Below, piece by piece: positions 24,240-36,654 of a stretch of DNA of 64,000 nt. Source of the DNA: Acanthacorydalis orientalis (lineage: Eukaryota; Arthropoda; Insecta; Megaloptera; Corydalidae). The stretch lies in NCBI GenBank assembly GCA_034766995.1, contig CM068319.1, positions 18,749,422-18,813,421 of the forward strand, given 5' to 3'. A program made the position numbers and the translations under genes. Below the pieces are notes generated by a model. It was not told the origin of the DNA. It saw only the letters and a program-made list of their open reading frames with translations, and searched no databases. The stretch's first letter is position 1. The number at the start of each line of letters is the position of its first letter.

Positions 24240-25114
24240 AGGAGATTTTTAAGTTTTGAGACATGAAACATGAACTCCACCATACTCAACAAATAGTAGA
24301 ATATGCTGATAACCTAAACATCATGGGAATATCTATATTTGCTATTAGAGAAGTCTTTGGAACCTTCAAAACCGCTGCAGCAGACATTGGTCCAAGAATA
24401 AATGAGAATAAAAACAAATTAATGAAGAAAAGTAGAAGACGAAGGAGAAGATTAGGTCAAAATGTCACCATTGATGATTACAATTTCGAAGTTGTAAACA
24501 ATTTCACATACCTTGGCTCAAACACAATCAGTGAAAATTACGAATCCCAAGAAGTTCAAAAACGAATAGCAGCTGCAAATAGAACATATTTCGCGCTCTT
24601 CCCTATAATTAAATCCAAAAAATGTGTATGGGAAGATCCAAATCCGACCGTATAAAATCTTTATCCGTACTGTCATATTTTATGGAGGTGAAGAGTGGAT
24701 CATATCAGTTAAAACCGTAGAAATGTTGGACACCATTGAAAGAAAAATGTCGAGAAGAATATTTGGGCCAGTAAACAATGGAGGTGTATAGAGAACACGC
24801 TACAACTTCGAATTATATAAAGTTTATATGGAAACAAAACTATCGGTCTTTATAAAAATGGTCCGCCTGCAATGGACAGGCCACACTGAGCGGATGCCGG
24901 GATCAAAAATACCAAAAAGAGCCTTGGATGGACAATCAGGCAGGAGAAGACCTGAGGACAAACAAAAAGGCTCAGATGGATAGACAATACAGATTGCAGT
25001 GGAACTATTGGGAGTAAGAAACTGAAGAAAAACTGCCAGGCAGAGGGAAGTCTAGAGACAGAAAATTGAGGAGGCCAAGGTTCGATTTGGGCTGTAGCGC
25101 CATCGAAGAAGAAG
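24240..25114 (+). mobile_element. 5'-truncated, decayed RTE-like non-LTR retrotransposon
   Basis: The plus strand encodes the end of a reverse transcriptase and its C-terminal region. First comes VEYADNLNIMG, the YADD active-site box. Then KLMKKS..RRRRRLGQNVTIDDYNFEVVNNFTYLGS and QEVQKRIAAANRTYFAL follow. After a frameshift near 24640 come IFIRTVIFYGGEEW, MLDTIERKMSRRIFGPV and RLQWTGHTERM, and finally KIEEAKVRFGL. The second Asp of the active site reads Asn (codon 24311-24313). Stops occur in the last third. The copy ends in GAAGAAGAAG (25105-25114), the kind of short repeat that ends RTE elements. Its 5' side is lost next to a (TA)n array. It is not the same subfamily as the fragment at 9756-10165. 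Confidence 0.85.
24263..24640 (+). pseudogene. reverse-transcriptase fragment with mutated YADD box
   Basis: This is the longest intact frame of the element. Residues about 13-24 carry YADN in place of YADD, so the metal-binding pair of the polymerase is broken. The Lys/Arg run (about residues 53-64) and the FTYLGS motif (about 82-87) are family hallmarks. The Met at 24263 is only the first ATG after truncation and is not a natural start. Confidence 0.8.
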
Positions 25115-25208
25115 TTTTTAATTGGCTCTACATTATAATGTTTATTCATTTTTGTATGTCAATTAAATAGGATCATTTTATTAAATTCTTTCAAGTTACT
25201 CTTCTACA

Positions 25209-25209
<1 letters not shown>

Positions 25210-25267
<58 letters not shown>

Positions 25268-25275
25268 TATATATA
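25210..25275. repeat. (TA)n microsatellite
   Basis: About 26 units, one AAAT interruption, then more TA. Confidence 0.95.
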
Positions 25276-25983
25276 CCCGTTCGTATGTATGGTATACTCA
25301 TACAAACACAATATATTTATAAATGTTCAAATTGCCTATCTAACGAAGATGCACTTCAAAAACCAATCATAACAAAAAAATATTTAATAACAGTTAGTTA
25401 CTTAAGTAAGGGGAAATATCAATTTTAATTTTATCCAATAATACTTTTATAAGTAAAAGTATATAATTTACATTTTTTCACATAGTATCTAACTGGAAAA
25501 CGAACCATATAAGTAATTCAATTGTATTAAAAATACTCAATCGATCACTCTTGAGCAGTCAATGTTCATAATAAAGGTTTTATTATAACATACATTTCTT
25601 TAAATAGAAACAAAACTCGGTCGTGTGAATCAAATAATACTTAATTAATGAATAAACTTGATAGAATAATTTCAGTCCAATTCACATAAAATACACGAGA
25701 GTTATTTTTAATCAATATCAGCGTCCTTGTTTAGACTCTGTCAATCAGTCCTATCCTTTTAATTTCAGTAACCAGATTTTCCTAGGTAGATTTAATTAAT
25801 AATTAAATTAGCTTTTATTTTCAACTAACTTTTCAAACTCAGCACAAAATTCATTAACTATCTTAATATAGACTCTACTGTAAATTTTATTTTATGTATG
25901 TTTTATTACATGTTTTTAAAAATGATAAATTACTTTTATTTATAAATTTTCATTATAATCTCACCTTAATTTCAGGTTTGAAA

Positions 25984-25984
<1 letters not shown>

Positions 25985-26035
<51 letters not shown>
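25985..26035. repeat. (CA)n(TA)n compound microsatellite
   Basis: About 8 CA units followed directly by about 17 TA units. Confidence 0.95.
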
Positions 26036-26037
<2 letters not shown>

Positions 26038-27136
26038 CAACTACTTTTTCACATTTAACTACTATAAAAATTTACAAATTCTCTTTTAAACATTCTTTTA
26101 ATATATTTCACTGATAAAATTCTTTAAAAATTGAAAATTCAGAGAATTATTGCATATATTATATTTTCTATTAGATATATTATAATATCAAAAATATAAG
26201 ATCTACGAAAATAATTTAAATTATTTCAACATATTTCTAGAATCAACAGAACTGCTATTTTTGTTATGTTATATGTTCTATATAAATTTCAATAAACTAA
26301 AACATCGCATTGAATAAAATAGAGCGAAAATTCAACCACTATGCTTTCAATATTATAAAAAAGTACACTACTGGCAGATATTTTATCATTAAAACAGCAG
26401 TAGTAAATGGAAGTATATCGTATATTATCGTCACAAAGAAGAAAATATCAGTAAAGAAAGCAGAGACTCTTTTGTTGAAAAACTTGAGAAGAGAGCTATT
26501 TTATACTACTCACTCTAAAAAAGAAAGATTTAAAGATATTTTGTCCCGTGCTTTACGTAACTAAACAACATTTCATTGTTGTAAGAAGTATCCTTCGTAG
26601 ATTTTTTAGTGTGTTCTATAAAAAAGTTTTTGCTATAAAATATACGCGTAGTTGAAAAAATATACAAGACAGTTTAATTTTCCTACATACTTCATAAAAA
26701 ATACAGCTGTTAATTTTTTTTACTACACTTACATTAAACTAAAAATATTTTAATTTAATTCCAATTTAATTATAATCAAAATGTCCGCATTTTTAAATAA
26801 TTATAATTTATCACTTTTATTAAATTAAATGACATTTTTTTAAAATAAATTTTATAAATATTGCTCAAAGTATAATATTTTTAATATATTAATGATTAAA
26901 TTCGTTAATTATTTTTTATGTATATAAAAAATATAACAATTCATAATAAATATGTATTTATTAGATTTTAGTAATTATAATTTAAGTGAAAATGTGAAAT
27001 ACAATGTAATAAATAATATAGGAAATAGTGATTGAATTAAAGAAATGATTCCATTTCGTTGATATCGATTTTTAATGTTTCCATAATCGAAGGATTATAA
27101 TTTAAACTCACATATAATGTATGAATTTCATGAAAA

Positions 27137-27158
27137 TATATATATATATATATATAAC
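27137..27158. repeat. (TA)n microsatellite
   Basis: About 11 units. Confidence 0.9.
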
Positions 27159-30100
27159 TATTATTTTTGAATCCAGCAGACAATTCAATTATTTTAATGT
27201 ATTTCCTTCTACGCGCTTTTTTCAAACAAAATATACACCAGTCAAAAGTATCCTAACGTCTAGCACATATCTCTTTTACTTGCGAAAAAGATCAACTTAG
27301 AAAATTGCTTCGTTTTGAATATACTGTTACGTTAACAAGAGTATGTTCTTCAAGGAAAATAGAAAAGTATTATGAAACAAAATGGTAGCTCGTTTGTTTC
27401 GTATTATGAAATGAATACTGCAGAACTTTGAAACTGAATAAGTTTTATGTTCGTTTTAAAGATGAACCAGAATGAAAATAAATGTTTATGGATACGATAG
27501 TACAATCGAAAAAGTGCTATGATTGTATTTATTTAAATCATGTTTTGAAATAATTTCATAAAAGATTATACAGAATATATATTATCGTATTTCCTTCCAT
27601 TTAAAAAAATAATAATAATTCTAAAAACAATATTCTACAGATAGTAACACCGAAAATTGTACATAATTTTCAATTTAATTTCAATATTTGTACAAAAATA
27701 GAAAAATAAATACGGTACGCTCTCGATAGTAGAAACATTGTGTCGACTGAATAGCTGAATACTATGAGACCATTTTTTATACATTGAGAATATATGAACA
27801 AGCGAAATGATCAACAGTTTGAAATAACGAACAAAATATTTTCTGTTTGGTAACGGTATCTATAACACAAGCACTGGTAGAAATATGTTTCGAAGTCTAG
27901 ACAATGCATATGGTTTGTATTTTAATAGTGTTTTTCAATGTTGTTAAATTATTTTCTGGAATAGAAATAAAAAAGGTATTTTTTGTTTCTCATTAAATTT
28001 CAACTATAGAACTGATAAAATTTTAAATCTGGCAATGCTTTTAAAATAGTTTCGTTTTAAAAAAGTCACCATTTATGTAACTAGTAAGCAAAATAAAGAC
28101 ATTTTAACAATTAAGCAATGCCTTTAAGAACTCAACTAGAAAGAAAAGTGCGAAGAAAATGTGACACAAATTTTTTTTATTAGAAAATCATTTATCTCAT
28201 CAGTGATTATGGTAGCAATCCGAAAAGTTACATGAATATTTAAAATATTTTTTTTAGATTGCATGCAGATAAATCGGACGTTATTGATCTTAACTTAATT
28301 AATACTTTAAAGATGTTAATGAAGAAATTGTAAGTCACCCGAGTTTGGTGATCCATTTCTGAACAATTTAATTGAAAAAAGTAAAAGAATTTTAGTTCAA
28401 AAACACCTAATTTATAATAAAGATAATATATCTGTAATGATAATTACTCCCAGACAAAGTTTACACTTAAATGAAAGAGAAACACACAATGAAGAAAATA
28501 ACTCAGTTACTGATATTTCCAACGTATACAACAAGACCAAATAACATCCCTTATTCCTCTAAATAAAATAATACATTCAAATTACAATAATAATGAAGTC
28601 ATATCAAGTACTGTTAACATATTCCATAGCATCAGAATATTGTCATATTTTAAAGACTGAAATATAAACAACACTGATTTTATTTTGTTCATATTATCAC
28701 ATATTATAAAATATAAAACTGTTTTTTTTTCGTTTTTATGACCCGCTAATGTTATAATAAACGACATAAAATTTTATTAAATCAAATTTTATAAAATGTC
28801 TGTACTTAATTCAATTATGTTTTTTAAGAAATGTGTTGCATCAAATGTGTGAAAAGACTGATTCATTTTGTAAATTCTTTCTATTTTAATTCTATTCAAA
28901 AAAAGAAAATTCTTATGAATTAAAAGGTATACTTCATTAAATCCCGTCATTTTATTAAAATTATTTTTAATATCATCAAAATCAAACTCTTTATAAACGT
29001 TTTATTAGTGTTTTTTATAATTAAGCATTTATCGTCAAGTAAAATTATACCATCTTGGAGATAATAACATACATCACGAAGCCAAATTACAACTTATATA
29101 ATATTAGCTTACAACCTTACATAAAACGCAAACATATTAATTAAGATAATGTCTTATATCTTCAAGGAACAATTTTTATTGAATATCAAATAGCACAAAA
29201 TTTTCCGCTTAGAAACAACTAATCTGTGTTGCCAAGGATGATAATTTTGTTTGTTTAGTGCTAACTCTTATTACTAACCCTTCTTGTTGATTCTCAACCC
29301 TTCTCTGTTATGCTAATTAATGGTTCAATATCCAAAAACTTAATTTTAAATAAATTAATAATGAAAAGCACTTCGCTCTTAATAATATTAACAGTTATTA
29401 TTTAGTTAATTGTAAGTAAATTATTTGATTTATATTAAAATTTTCGTAAAAGTAGAAATTTAAAGTAAATATAATAATTAATTGAGAGATTATTTAAGGC
29501 AGATTTTAATTACTACCAAACATAAAATTAATTTATATAAACATTTACTGAATGTCTTTCTTATTTTTAAAGCAGGTAAAAAATTAGTCGAAATAAATTA
29601 GTAAATAATCAGAAATTTGTACCTTATTTAAAATTACAAGATACAACGATCATAAATAATATTTAACAAATTAATTGTGTGTACTAAAAACTAATAAAAA
29701 TAGAGATAGCTTGTTAAATGTATTAAAATATCCTTTAGAATTAATTTTCATAAGAAGAACGCATCGTTAAATACCAACTAATTTAGTATCAAGTATGGAG
29801 CCAAACTTGACAGAATAATAAAATAAAATCCAGAGCAAATACAAATTGAGAAGCTTAGTGTACAATAAAAATGATAAAAATATTTTATAAAAAAAAAAAT
29901 TAATTGTTCAATTGGAAAAAATCAACTGAATACATACTACATGATGCTTTTTTAAACTTATAATAAAACTCAAATATAAAACAAATCATCTACACAAACA
30001 AAACAACGGTTATTAATTAGAAACTAATCGCTTATAAAAATATATATTCCAATGAAACAAAAGTCGTTCTTTTTTCAAAAAATAAGATAATTAAAAAAAA

Positions 30101-30489
30101 TACATTTACATTAACTAATTGAATCGTTTAGCAACTCATGTTGAAGACAAAAAATATGAACGAAAAAACAAACACAAAAAAGTAAACAGCTTTTAATTTA
30201 ACTACTTTATTTTCTAGAACAAATACGAATGAAAATATGCTCTTTGTCTGACAAAGGAGATTCAATCTTCCAGTTCACGAAGTTTAATTACGTTTCGATT
30301 AAACTATAATCAGTTTAATTAAAAGGTCAGTCCATAAGAAAATAAGTATAAAGTGATTTATTTGCAGGTGCTACGAGTTTGAACAGTTATTTATTCTCAA
30401 ATGTACACAAATCTTGAAACATTTCTTATTTACGTTATGCTAAAATTATTTTCCTATAAAATTAAATTGTTTACTGTTTTAAATGTACA

Positions 30490-30490
<1 letters not shown>

Positions 30491-30569
<79 letters not shown>
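30491..30569. repeat. (TA)n microsatellite with TG interruptions
   Basis: Two TA blocks separated by TGTATATG. Confidence 0.95.
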
Positions 30570-30572
<3 letters not shown>

Positions 30573-31281
30573 CTATAAAATTTACAAAAAGAAATGTAAA
30601 AAAGTAAATAACAACATAATAAGACATCCATTTATTTTGAACTTATTTGATCTCTATTTTTTAAGATTTTTAAGAGTGTTTTTGAGTTTTTCATATCTGT
30701 TACTTACATTGTATACTAAATTTTAAAGTGTAAATAATGTAATGTTTACAAATGTTTTGTACAAAATAATATAATAGAACTAATCGTTAAAATGGTATAT
30801 GAAAAATGAACAGATCAAACTGTTTTCATCTGTTACGATACATTTAATAAAGATTTTCAAAGAAATTTCACATCATTTTTCAGAGAAACAATGTTTAATA
30901 GACACAAGTAATGTATGTGTCTATTACAGATAAATGATGTTCCGTATAAAAAGTATTTTTTTTTCAATCTGAATTATATTTAAATAACAAATTTATTATA
31001 ATTAGATAATTCGTGTAAAATAGAATAATTTTATTTATTTAATACCAAGTAGCCACAAACGTATACATTGTATAAATTGTTTTTTTTTTTGAGAAATATC
31101 ATCCTCTTTTACAACTATGGCCCAATGTTTATTTTTTAAATATATAATAAAAGCAGCATATATAATCATATTTGTTTAAATGATATAAATAAAATTTATA
31201 ACATCTTTTTTCTGTGTATTTGATTTCAACAAAAAATTAATAACAATAATTCTAAAAATGATTAATTATAAATCAGTGTTT

Positions 31282-31303
31282 TTTCTCTCTCTCTCTCTCT
31301 CCC

Positions 31304-31327
<24 letters not shown>
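31282..31327. repeat. (TC)n(TA)n compound microsatellite
   Basis: TC units, CCC, then about 12 TA units. Confidence 0.95.
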
Positions 31328-31334
<7 letters not shown>

Positions 31335-31919
31335 TTCATTCCAAATTTAATACTAAAAGGATTTTTGTATCATGTAACGATTGTATTTTTTAATTATAAT
31401 TTCCTGATTTTAAGTAATTAAGTTATTGGAAGAGTAATCCTTTTTTTCTCTTACTAAGTGTTGTCACAGAAACATTTACAATATGTTTAACTCGTTTGTA
31501 CTAAATAAAAAGATAAAATAATGAATGTAATAACACATTTCTTTTCTGTAATAATATAAATAATATTATGTCCTGGATAGATTTACATTGGAATAATATA
31601 TCGAAATTTACTTCAGAGACTTTTCAAATGTTTTACTTTATACAAATACGGAACAAAGTTAAAAAATAAATAAATTTAGTATTTAAAAATATTAAACGAA
31701 TGGTCGTATAAATAATGATGTGATTTTATTGAATTTATTACATTTGTAAAAGAGAACGGTGCTTAATATATTTAAAAGCATGAAACTCATAAAATATTTA
31801 GTTCGTTTCGAATTTCACCGAAAATGTAGGACGTAGATAGGTAGGTAGATGTTTAATATTATAGCTATAATGATTTCATCGATAATTGAGTCTAACTGGG
31901 TGAAAATATCTATCATAAT

Positions 31920-32245
31920 AACTAATCTGTGATGTTCTCAGTGCGAATTTCTCGTACATTCGATGAATATCGAAAAAGAAAATCGTCGAAAAACGCAAAC
32001 ATGATCTCAAACCTATTAGCGAAACAGCTTGTTGACTCGACACGTGTAAGTGATGCTAATAAAGATCGAACTGCACGCACGAACGAAGACGGTATCCTAT
32101 TTCAACCTCATGTTCCCTAGGGTCTTGCGCCATGACCGTAGGCGGTGGTGACGATGTTAGGTCACACGGATGAGAGGTGAAAAGCGTGGTTTGTTTCATC
32201 ACTTCACTAGCTATACGTTTTAGCAGTTCTGTCATCTAAAATCAA
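31920..32245. other. GC-richer island with candidate exons on both strands
   Basis: The composition is close to balanced, unlike its surroundings. On the minus strand the acceptor-like GTTGATTTTAG is followed at once by an ATG (about 32236) and a 59-codon frame, starting MTELLKRIASEVMKQTTLF and ending at a TAG near 32057. Its codon use is not AT-driven. On the plus strand a frame from 31929 (starting MMFSVRISRTFDEYRKRKSS) reaches CACGT followed by GTAAGT at 32046-32051, a full-consensus splice donor. Both cannot be coding in the same way. I recognise neither peptide. It may be a real exon on one strand or a conserved regulatory block. Confidence 0.3.
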
Positions 32246-33269
32246 CACTATTTTACTGTAAAATATTAAGTGCCTACATAAGGTATTACTGATGAATAAA
32301 TCATTTTAACGCCCACTGAATATCAAGAGATATAATAAATAAACAATCAGTGCATTACTTTCGTTCAATCACCTGAATGTAAGGCGGATTTCATCTCTGC
32401 TTTATAATTTCACTCTTTGCAATATTCCATTATGATACTATTGAATGTAAACAGTTTTCAAAATTAATGTGTACGCATTAAAGATAATCTTATTCAGATT
32501 TCGTTTAAGTTCGTTAAGAAGAAAATCTGTTTATAAATAAATGTATTCGTAAAGAGAGAAGTTGTTTTCAAAATATGATAAAATATTCTAGTGTTTTACT
32601 CTTCGGTAATAAAATAAAACATAATGTACGATCATCACAATATAGAACATAAAAAAATGTTTTTTATACAGAAATATATACGCATTATGTAATAAAGAGA
32701 ATATATTTTTTCTTTTTCAAATAAACAAAGGTATTTTAATATTTCTTATAAAATTTAAATATAAAAGCAGTGGTTATCTTATTATAAAATTAAATACACT
32801 TGAAATAATTAAAAAGCATTTTAACCATCAATTCAATGTGATTTAAACTTAACGTTCAAACATTTAAAATTAAATTCATTATATTTTTAAAATAGGATAC
32901 ATTTAATACAGTAATGCAAAAAATAGGCACTTACTTAAAATCATATTATAATACAGAATGAAAAATTGAAATTTGTTTTGTATTTAATGTTTGATTAAAT
33001 AAAATTCAAAAACTAAAATGTAAAAGGACATAATAATATACGAGTACTAAATTTTATTATACAAATAATATATATACAAATTAAAAAATCTCACAAGTGT
33101 ATAACGTAAAAATAAAATAATATATCAATGTCATTTTAGTCAATTTTAAAAATCGTTTCAGATTCAACAGCAGTTTACTTAAAACTTATTCAAATAAATC
33201 CGACGATAATACGAAATCCAATATCTTAAATTAATCTCTTTGATATAAATGTACAATTGCAATTTCGTA

Positions 33270-33605
33270 AAAATCCTCTCTGTGCTGTCGAGCAGAACAT
33301 AGTATACGCAAGGCATGCCCGTTTAATTTGAAACGGTTCGCCCTTCAATACTTAAACGTATCCTGCGCATTCTATACCTCTCTTACACTTACAAATATGC
33401 ACTTATACAACATTACTGGAGAATTGCGGAAAATTGCAGACGTCTATATTTGAAAGAGAAACATATAAGTACGTGTATAAAATGTAGAGTCGAGTGTTTG
33501 ACCGTTAGTGGTTCGTATCTGAGCAACGATCCATAAAGAAACGCATTTGAACTTTACGCAACAATTCACTTACATGCCTACCAACAGTTCAGTTAGATAC
33601 GTACG
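33270..33605. other. GC-richer island
   Basis: About 330 bases of more balanced composition containing several short CG-containing words, ending at ACGTACGT just before a (TA)n array. No open frame or RNA signature was recognised. Candidate conserved non-coding DNA. Confidence 0.25.
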
Positions 33606-33607
<2 letters not shown>

Positions 33608-33649
<42 letters not shown>

Positions 33650-33665
33650 CATATATATATATATA
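33608..33665. repeat. (TA)n microsatellite
   Basis: Two TA blocks separated by AATATAC. Confidence 0.95.
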
Positions 33666-34845
33666 ATACATTGACCTTAGTTTGTGCAACAGAGAATCTT
33701 CTCATTGCCTTCAGATCATACAGATTCCTACTTGAATAACTCCCAGAGACCATTTAAAACGAGTGCGTCAAGTCTTCAAATGAATTGATGCGGCAAGATT
33801 CCTTCTACCAAAAGACAAAATTTTACTGTCGATAAAATAAACAATTGTAAAAAAAAATATATGCATACACAGTAACAAATTAACCATTTGAATTACTTGC
33901 ATCACTTCAATCTACTTTTTATAAATAAATAAAAAAAATATCTATTTTCATACATTACCATTGAACATCTGTAAAATATAAAACACATCATAGCTGAATG
34001 AGATTTTTGGAAATACAATTGTAATCTATGTACAATCGTAATGAAAATCTGTGACCTTTTTTACTGTTATGATCAATTGAATAAAAATATAATATGACAA
34101 ATTGATTGTTACAGAATATTTAGTTTTTCGCATATAACTACTTGTTTTAGCTGAGTGAACAAAGAAACGATATGATAAAAATATTAAGTGTATTATTTAA
34201 AATCCACTAGTTGATTTAGTTTTGTTTTAAGATTTATGATAATTTATTTAATAAATTTAATGATTATTATAAAGTTCTGTAATTCGTTCAAAAAGATACA
34301 TTTGTTCAATTTACTCGACACAGTAGATAACTTTTTAGCTCATACAGGTACCAATTCCTAAGAGACATCAGATTAACCTCTTGGTACAGTTCTATTTATC
34401 AATCAATTTAGAACCGGAAATTTGTTTTTTAAAAATTAATATCCTGGAAAATTGAAGATAAAAGTTAATATGAATCGTGGGCGGTAATGGAAATAACGCA
34501 CTCTCAAACAGAACAGAATTATAACCTGTAAGACTGTTTCCAAAAAAGATAATAAAACAAATATGATAAATGGATCCGAAACAAATCAATTAAAAGATAA
34601 GAACTGAACATTTTCATGTTTAGTGTTTGCTTATTATCACAAATAAAAATAATCTATTCTCCAACTAAATTATTACATAAAATGAAGTATTGATTAAATA
34701 TCTTCTGAATTCTTTTCGATTTTATATCGAGTGTTCAATCGTTGTATCACACCTGAAGCATCGAAACACCAAAATAAATTTGTAACAAAGGAAATATAAG
34801 TTTGTATTTACTGTCTTACAAAAATCTTAGACTGAATATTTTATC

Positions 34846-34888
<43 letters not shown>
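34846..34888. repeat. (TC)n(TA)n compound microsatellite
   Basis: About 10 TC units directly followed by about 11 TA units. Confidence 0.95.
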
Positions 34889-35225
34889 ACAACGAATATA
34901 AATACGTCTTATTCAATAAAAGTCAAACAATTTATTCAAACATTTACAAATTTTAAAACCAAAATAAGAATAAGACATATTAATATATATTTTATATGTC
35001 TAAATTCACATACGTTATCCACATGTATCTAAAAATACGTGAATAATTAATGAAAACCATCTGTGTCGTGCTGTTCATGATTTTGACAAGGTGACCACCT
35101 CATATACAAGACATATGGAAACATGAGCACACTCTATACATAATTCAAATGTTTCGAACCAGGTACAAAAACAATACATTTTCCTATACCTAAGAACACA
35201 TAATGCGACAATAAATGTATTTGTA

Positions 35226-35226
35226 T

Positions 35227-35298
<72 letters not shown>

Positions 35299-35300
35299 AT
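35226..35300. repeat. (TA)n(TG)n compound microsatellite
   Basis: About 22 TA units followed by about 10 TG units. Confidence 0.95.
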
Positions 35301-35830
35301 ATTCAAGTATGAAATCAAACTGAAACAACGCTAGGGACACGCATCCACTCTCATTTATACCTTTGATTCGTCAAGAGAGTTCACAAATTTAGCAACGACT
35401 TTTTTTGTAATTACAAAAATGATTTTTTTACCATTTTAAATATTCATATCCTGCTTAAATTCATTGAACATTTTTTTTTAATTATAATTAAAAAGTTTCA
35501 GATTAAAAATTAAAACCATACTCTTTTCTGTACCAACAGAAACTTTAATACTAACAAACATTAATTATTTAAAAAAGTAAACGAAATTTCCATTGTTTTA
35601 TGAAGCAATTTTTCCTCTTTAAATTATTTCAAACATGAGAAACAAATTATTTTTAATAACTATAATTTGAATACAAATTTAAGTTTATAAATTTTAAAGA
35701 GCAGATAGGAAATTTACAGAAAAACAGTACTTTTCCATTAAAAAAATAAATACGCTGATATTAATTTTAAAATATTTCCGTGTAGAGTTGCAATCCTTTA
35801 CAAAAATAATTTAACACTAGAAAATAGAAA

Positions 35831-35880
35831 TGTATATATATATATATATATATATATAAAGAGAGAGAGAGAGAGGGAGA
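35831..35880. repeat. (TA)n(GA)n compound microsatellite
   Basis: About 14 TA units followed by about 11 GA units; the hairpin at 35883 begins directly after it. Confidence 0.95.
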
Positions 35881-35882
35881 GA

Positions 35883-35922
35883 CATTTATGTATATAGATT
35901 ACAAAATCTATATACATAAATG
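35883..35922. repeat. perfect 18-bp hairpin
   Basis: CATTTATGTATATAGATT pairs with AATCTATATACATAAATG across the 4-base loop ACAA with no mismatch. This is the strongest short inverted repeat I saw outside the TA arrays. Confidence 0.9.
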
Positions 35923-36173
35923 AATAATTGAATAAATTGATACATAAAATGGAAATGAGCAAAATGTTACAAAAATTGATCAAAACATGTGATAAATTTA
36001 TTACGTTAATATAAAATAAAGTACTTGAATCATCAATATAAAGTTTTAAATTACTTGTCAAATATATAAGTAATAATAAATATTCCTATCAAAAAAAGTA
36101 CTATATTGAAAATGTTTAAGGAGATTTCATGACAGTGCTGTTTTTAATAAAATCAAATAACTTTTAATGTTTC

Positions 36174-36175
<2 letters not shown>

Positions 36176-36222
<47 letters not shown>

Positions 36223-36228
36223 GTATAT
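36176..36228. repeat. (TA)n microsatellite
   Basis: About 21 units ending in TGTACGTATA. Confidence 0.95.
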
Positions 36229-36654
36229 TTACATGTCTTTATTTTTATAAAAACGAAAACTTGTTGAAATAAATTATACGAAAATCAATACAAAATACTG
36301 TTCAAATTCATTCTGAAGCTTTGATTTTTATATAAATATTTTGTTTTGTTTTTGTATAGACAAGTTCTACTTTTTTATGAACTTAACTTTATATATTATT
36401 TTTATAAATAGTATTTAACTAGATTAAGTACTATTGTCAATTTACCTATTAAATACAATTAAACAGACTGCATTATGAAATCGATATTGTTTTTTTAACA
36501 CATATGTCTCCGCTCAGATAACATAAGTGTTCGGCAATTTTTTAGAATACATAAATTCCAAATTTTATGAACACTTTCTACCCGGAAAAAATATTTGATT
36601 AGATGAATATATAATAAAAATTAAAGGGAGAATTTGTTTCATAGCTTATAACCC

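Larger units (their letters stand above)
25115..31900. other. gene-free AT-rich stretch
   Basis: No gene was recognised. An 84-codon Lys-rich frame at 26310-26564 (plus) is the longest non-repeat one. It has no motif, and a few frames of that length are expected by chance at this composition. The segment near 28100-28540 has coding-like scraps broken by stops that I cannot assign. The rest is AT-rich DNA and microsatellites. Confidence 0.6.
32246..36600. other. gene-free AT-rich stretch
   Basis: No gene was recognised. It holds a GC-richer island at 33270-33600, an 18-bp hairpin at 35883-35922 and microsatellites. Short frames (60-87 codons) are repeat-derived or lack motifs. Confidence 0.6.

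Noticed and set aside
24850..25149. 99-codon minus-strand open frame
   Set aside because: Antisense shadow of the RTE-like C-terminal region on the plus strand.
26310..26564. 84-codon Lys-rich frame considered as a small gene
   Set aside because: No motif, no signal peptide, AT-driven codons. A rough estimate at about 75 percent A+T predicts several chance frames of this length in 64 kb.
27230..27265. ACACCAGTCAAAAGTATCC resembled a Tc1-type transposon terminus
   Set aside because: No matching inverted end and no transposase remnant were found nearby.
28100..28545. Possible degenerate coding region (pieces such as HADKSDVIDLNL)
   Set aside because: Broken by stops in every frame and matches no family I know.
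33505..33520. GGTTCGTATC considered as a tRNA B box
   Set aside because: It deviates from the B-box consensus, with no A box or cloverleaf around it.
35226..35300. Regular repeats considered as CRISPR or satellite arrays, here and across the window
   Set aside because: They are dinucleotide microsatellites without spacers. The context is eukaryotic.
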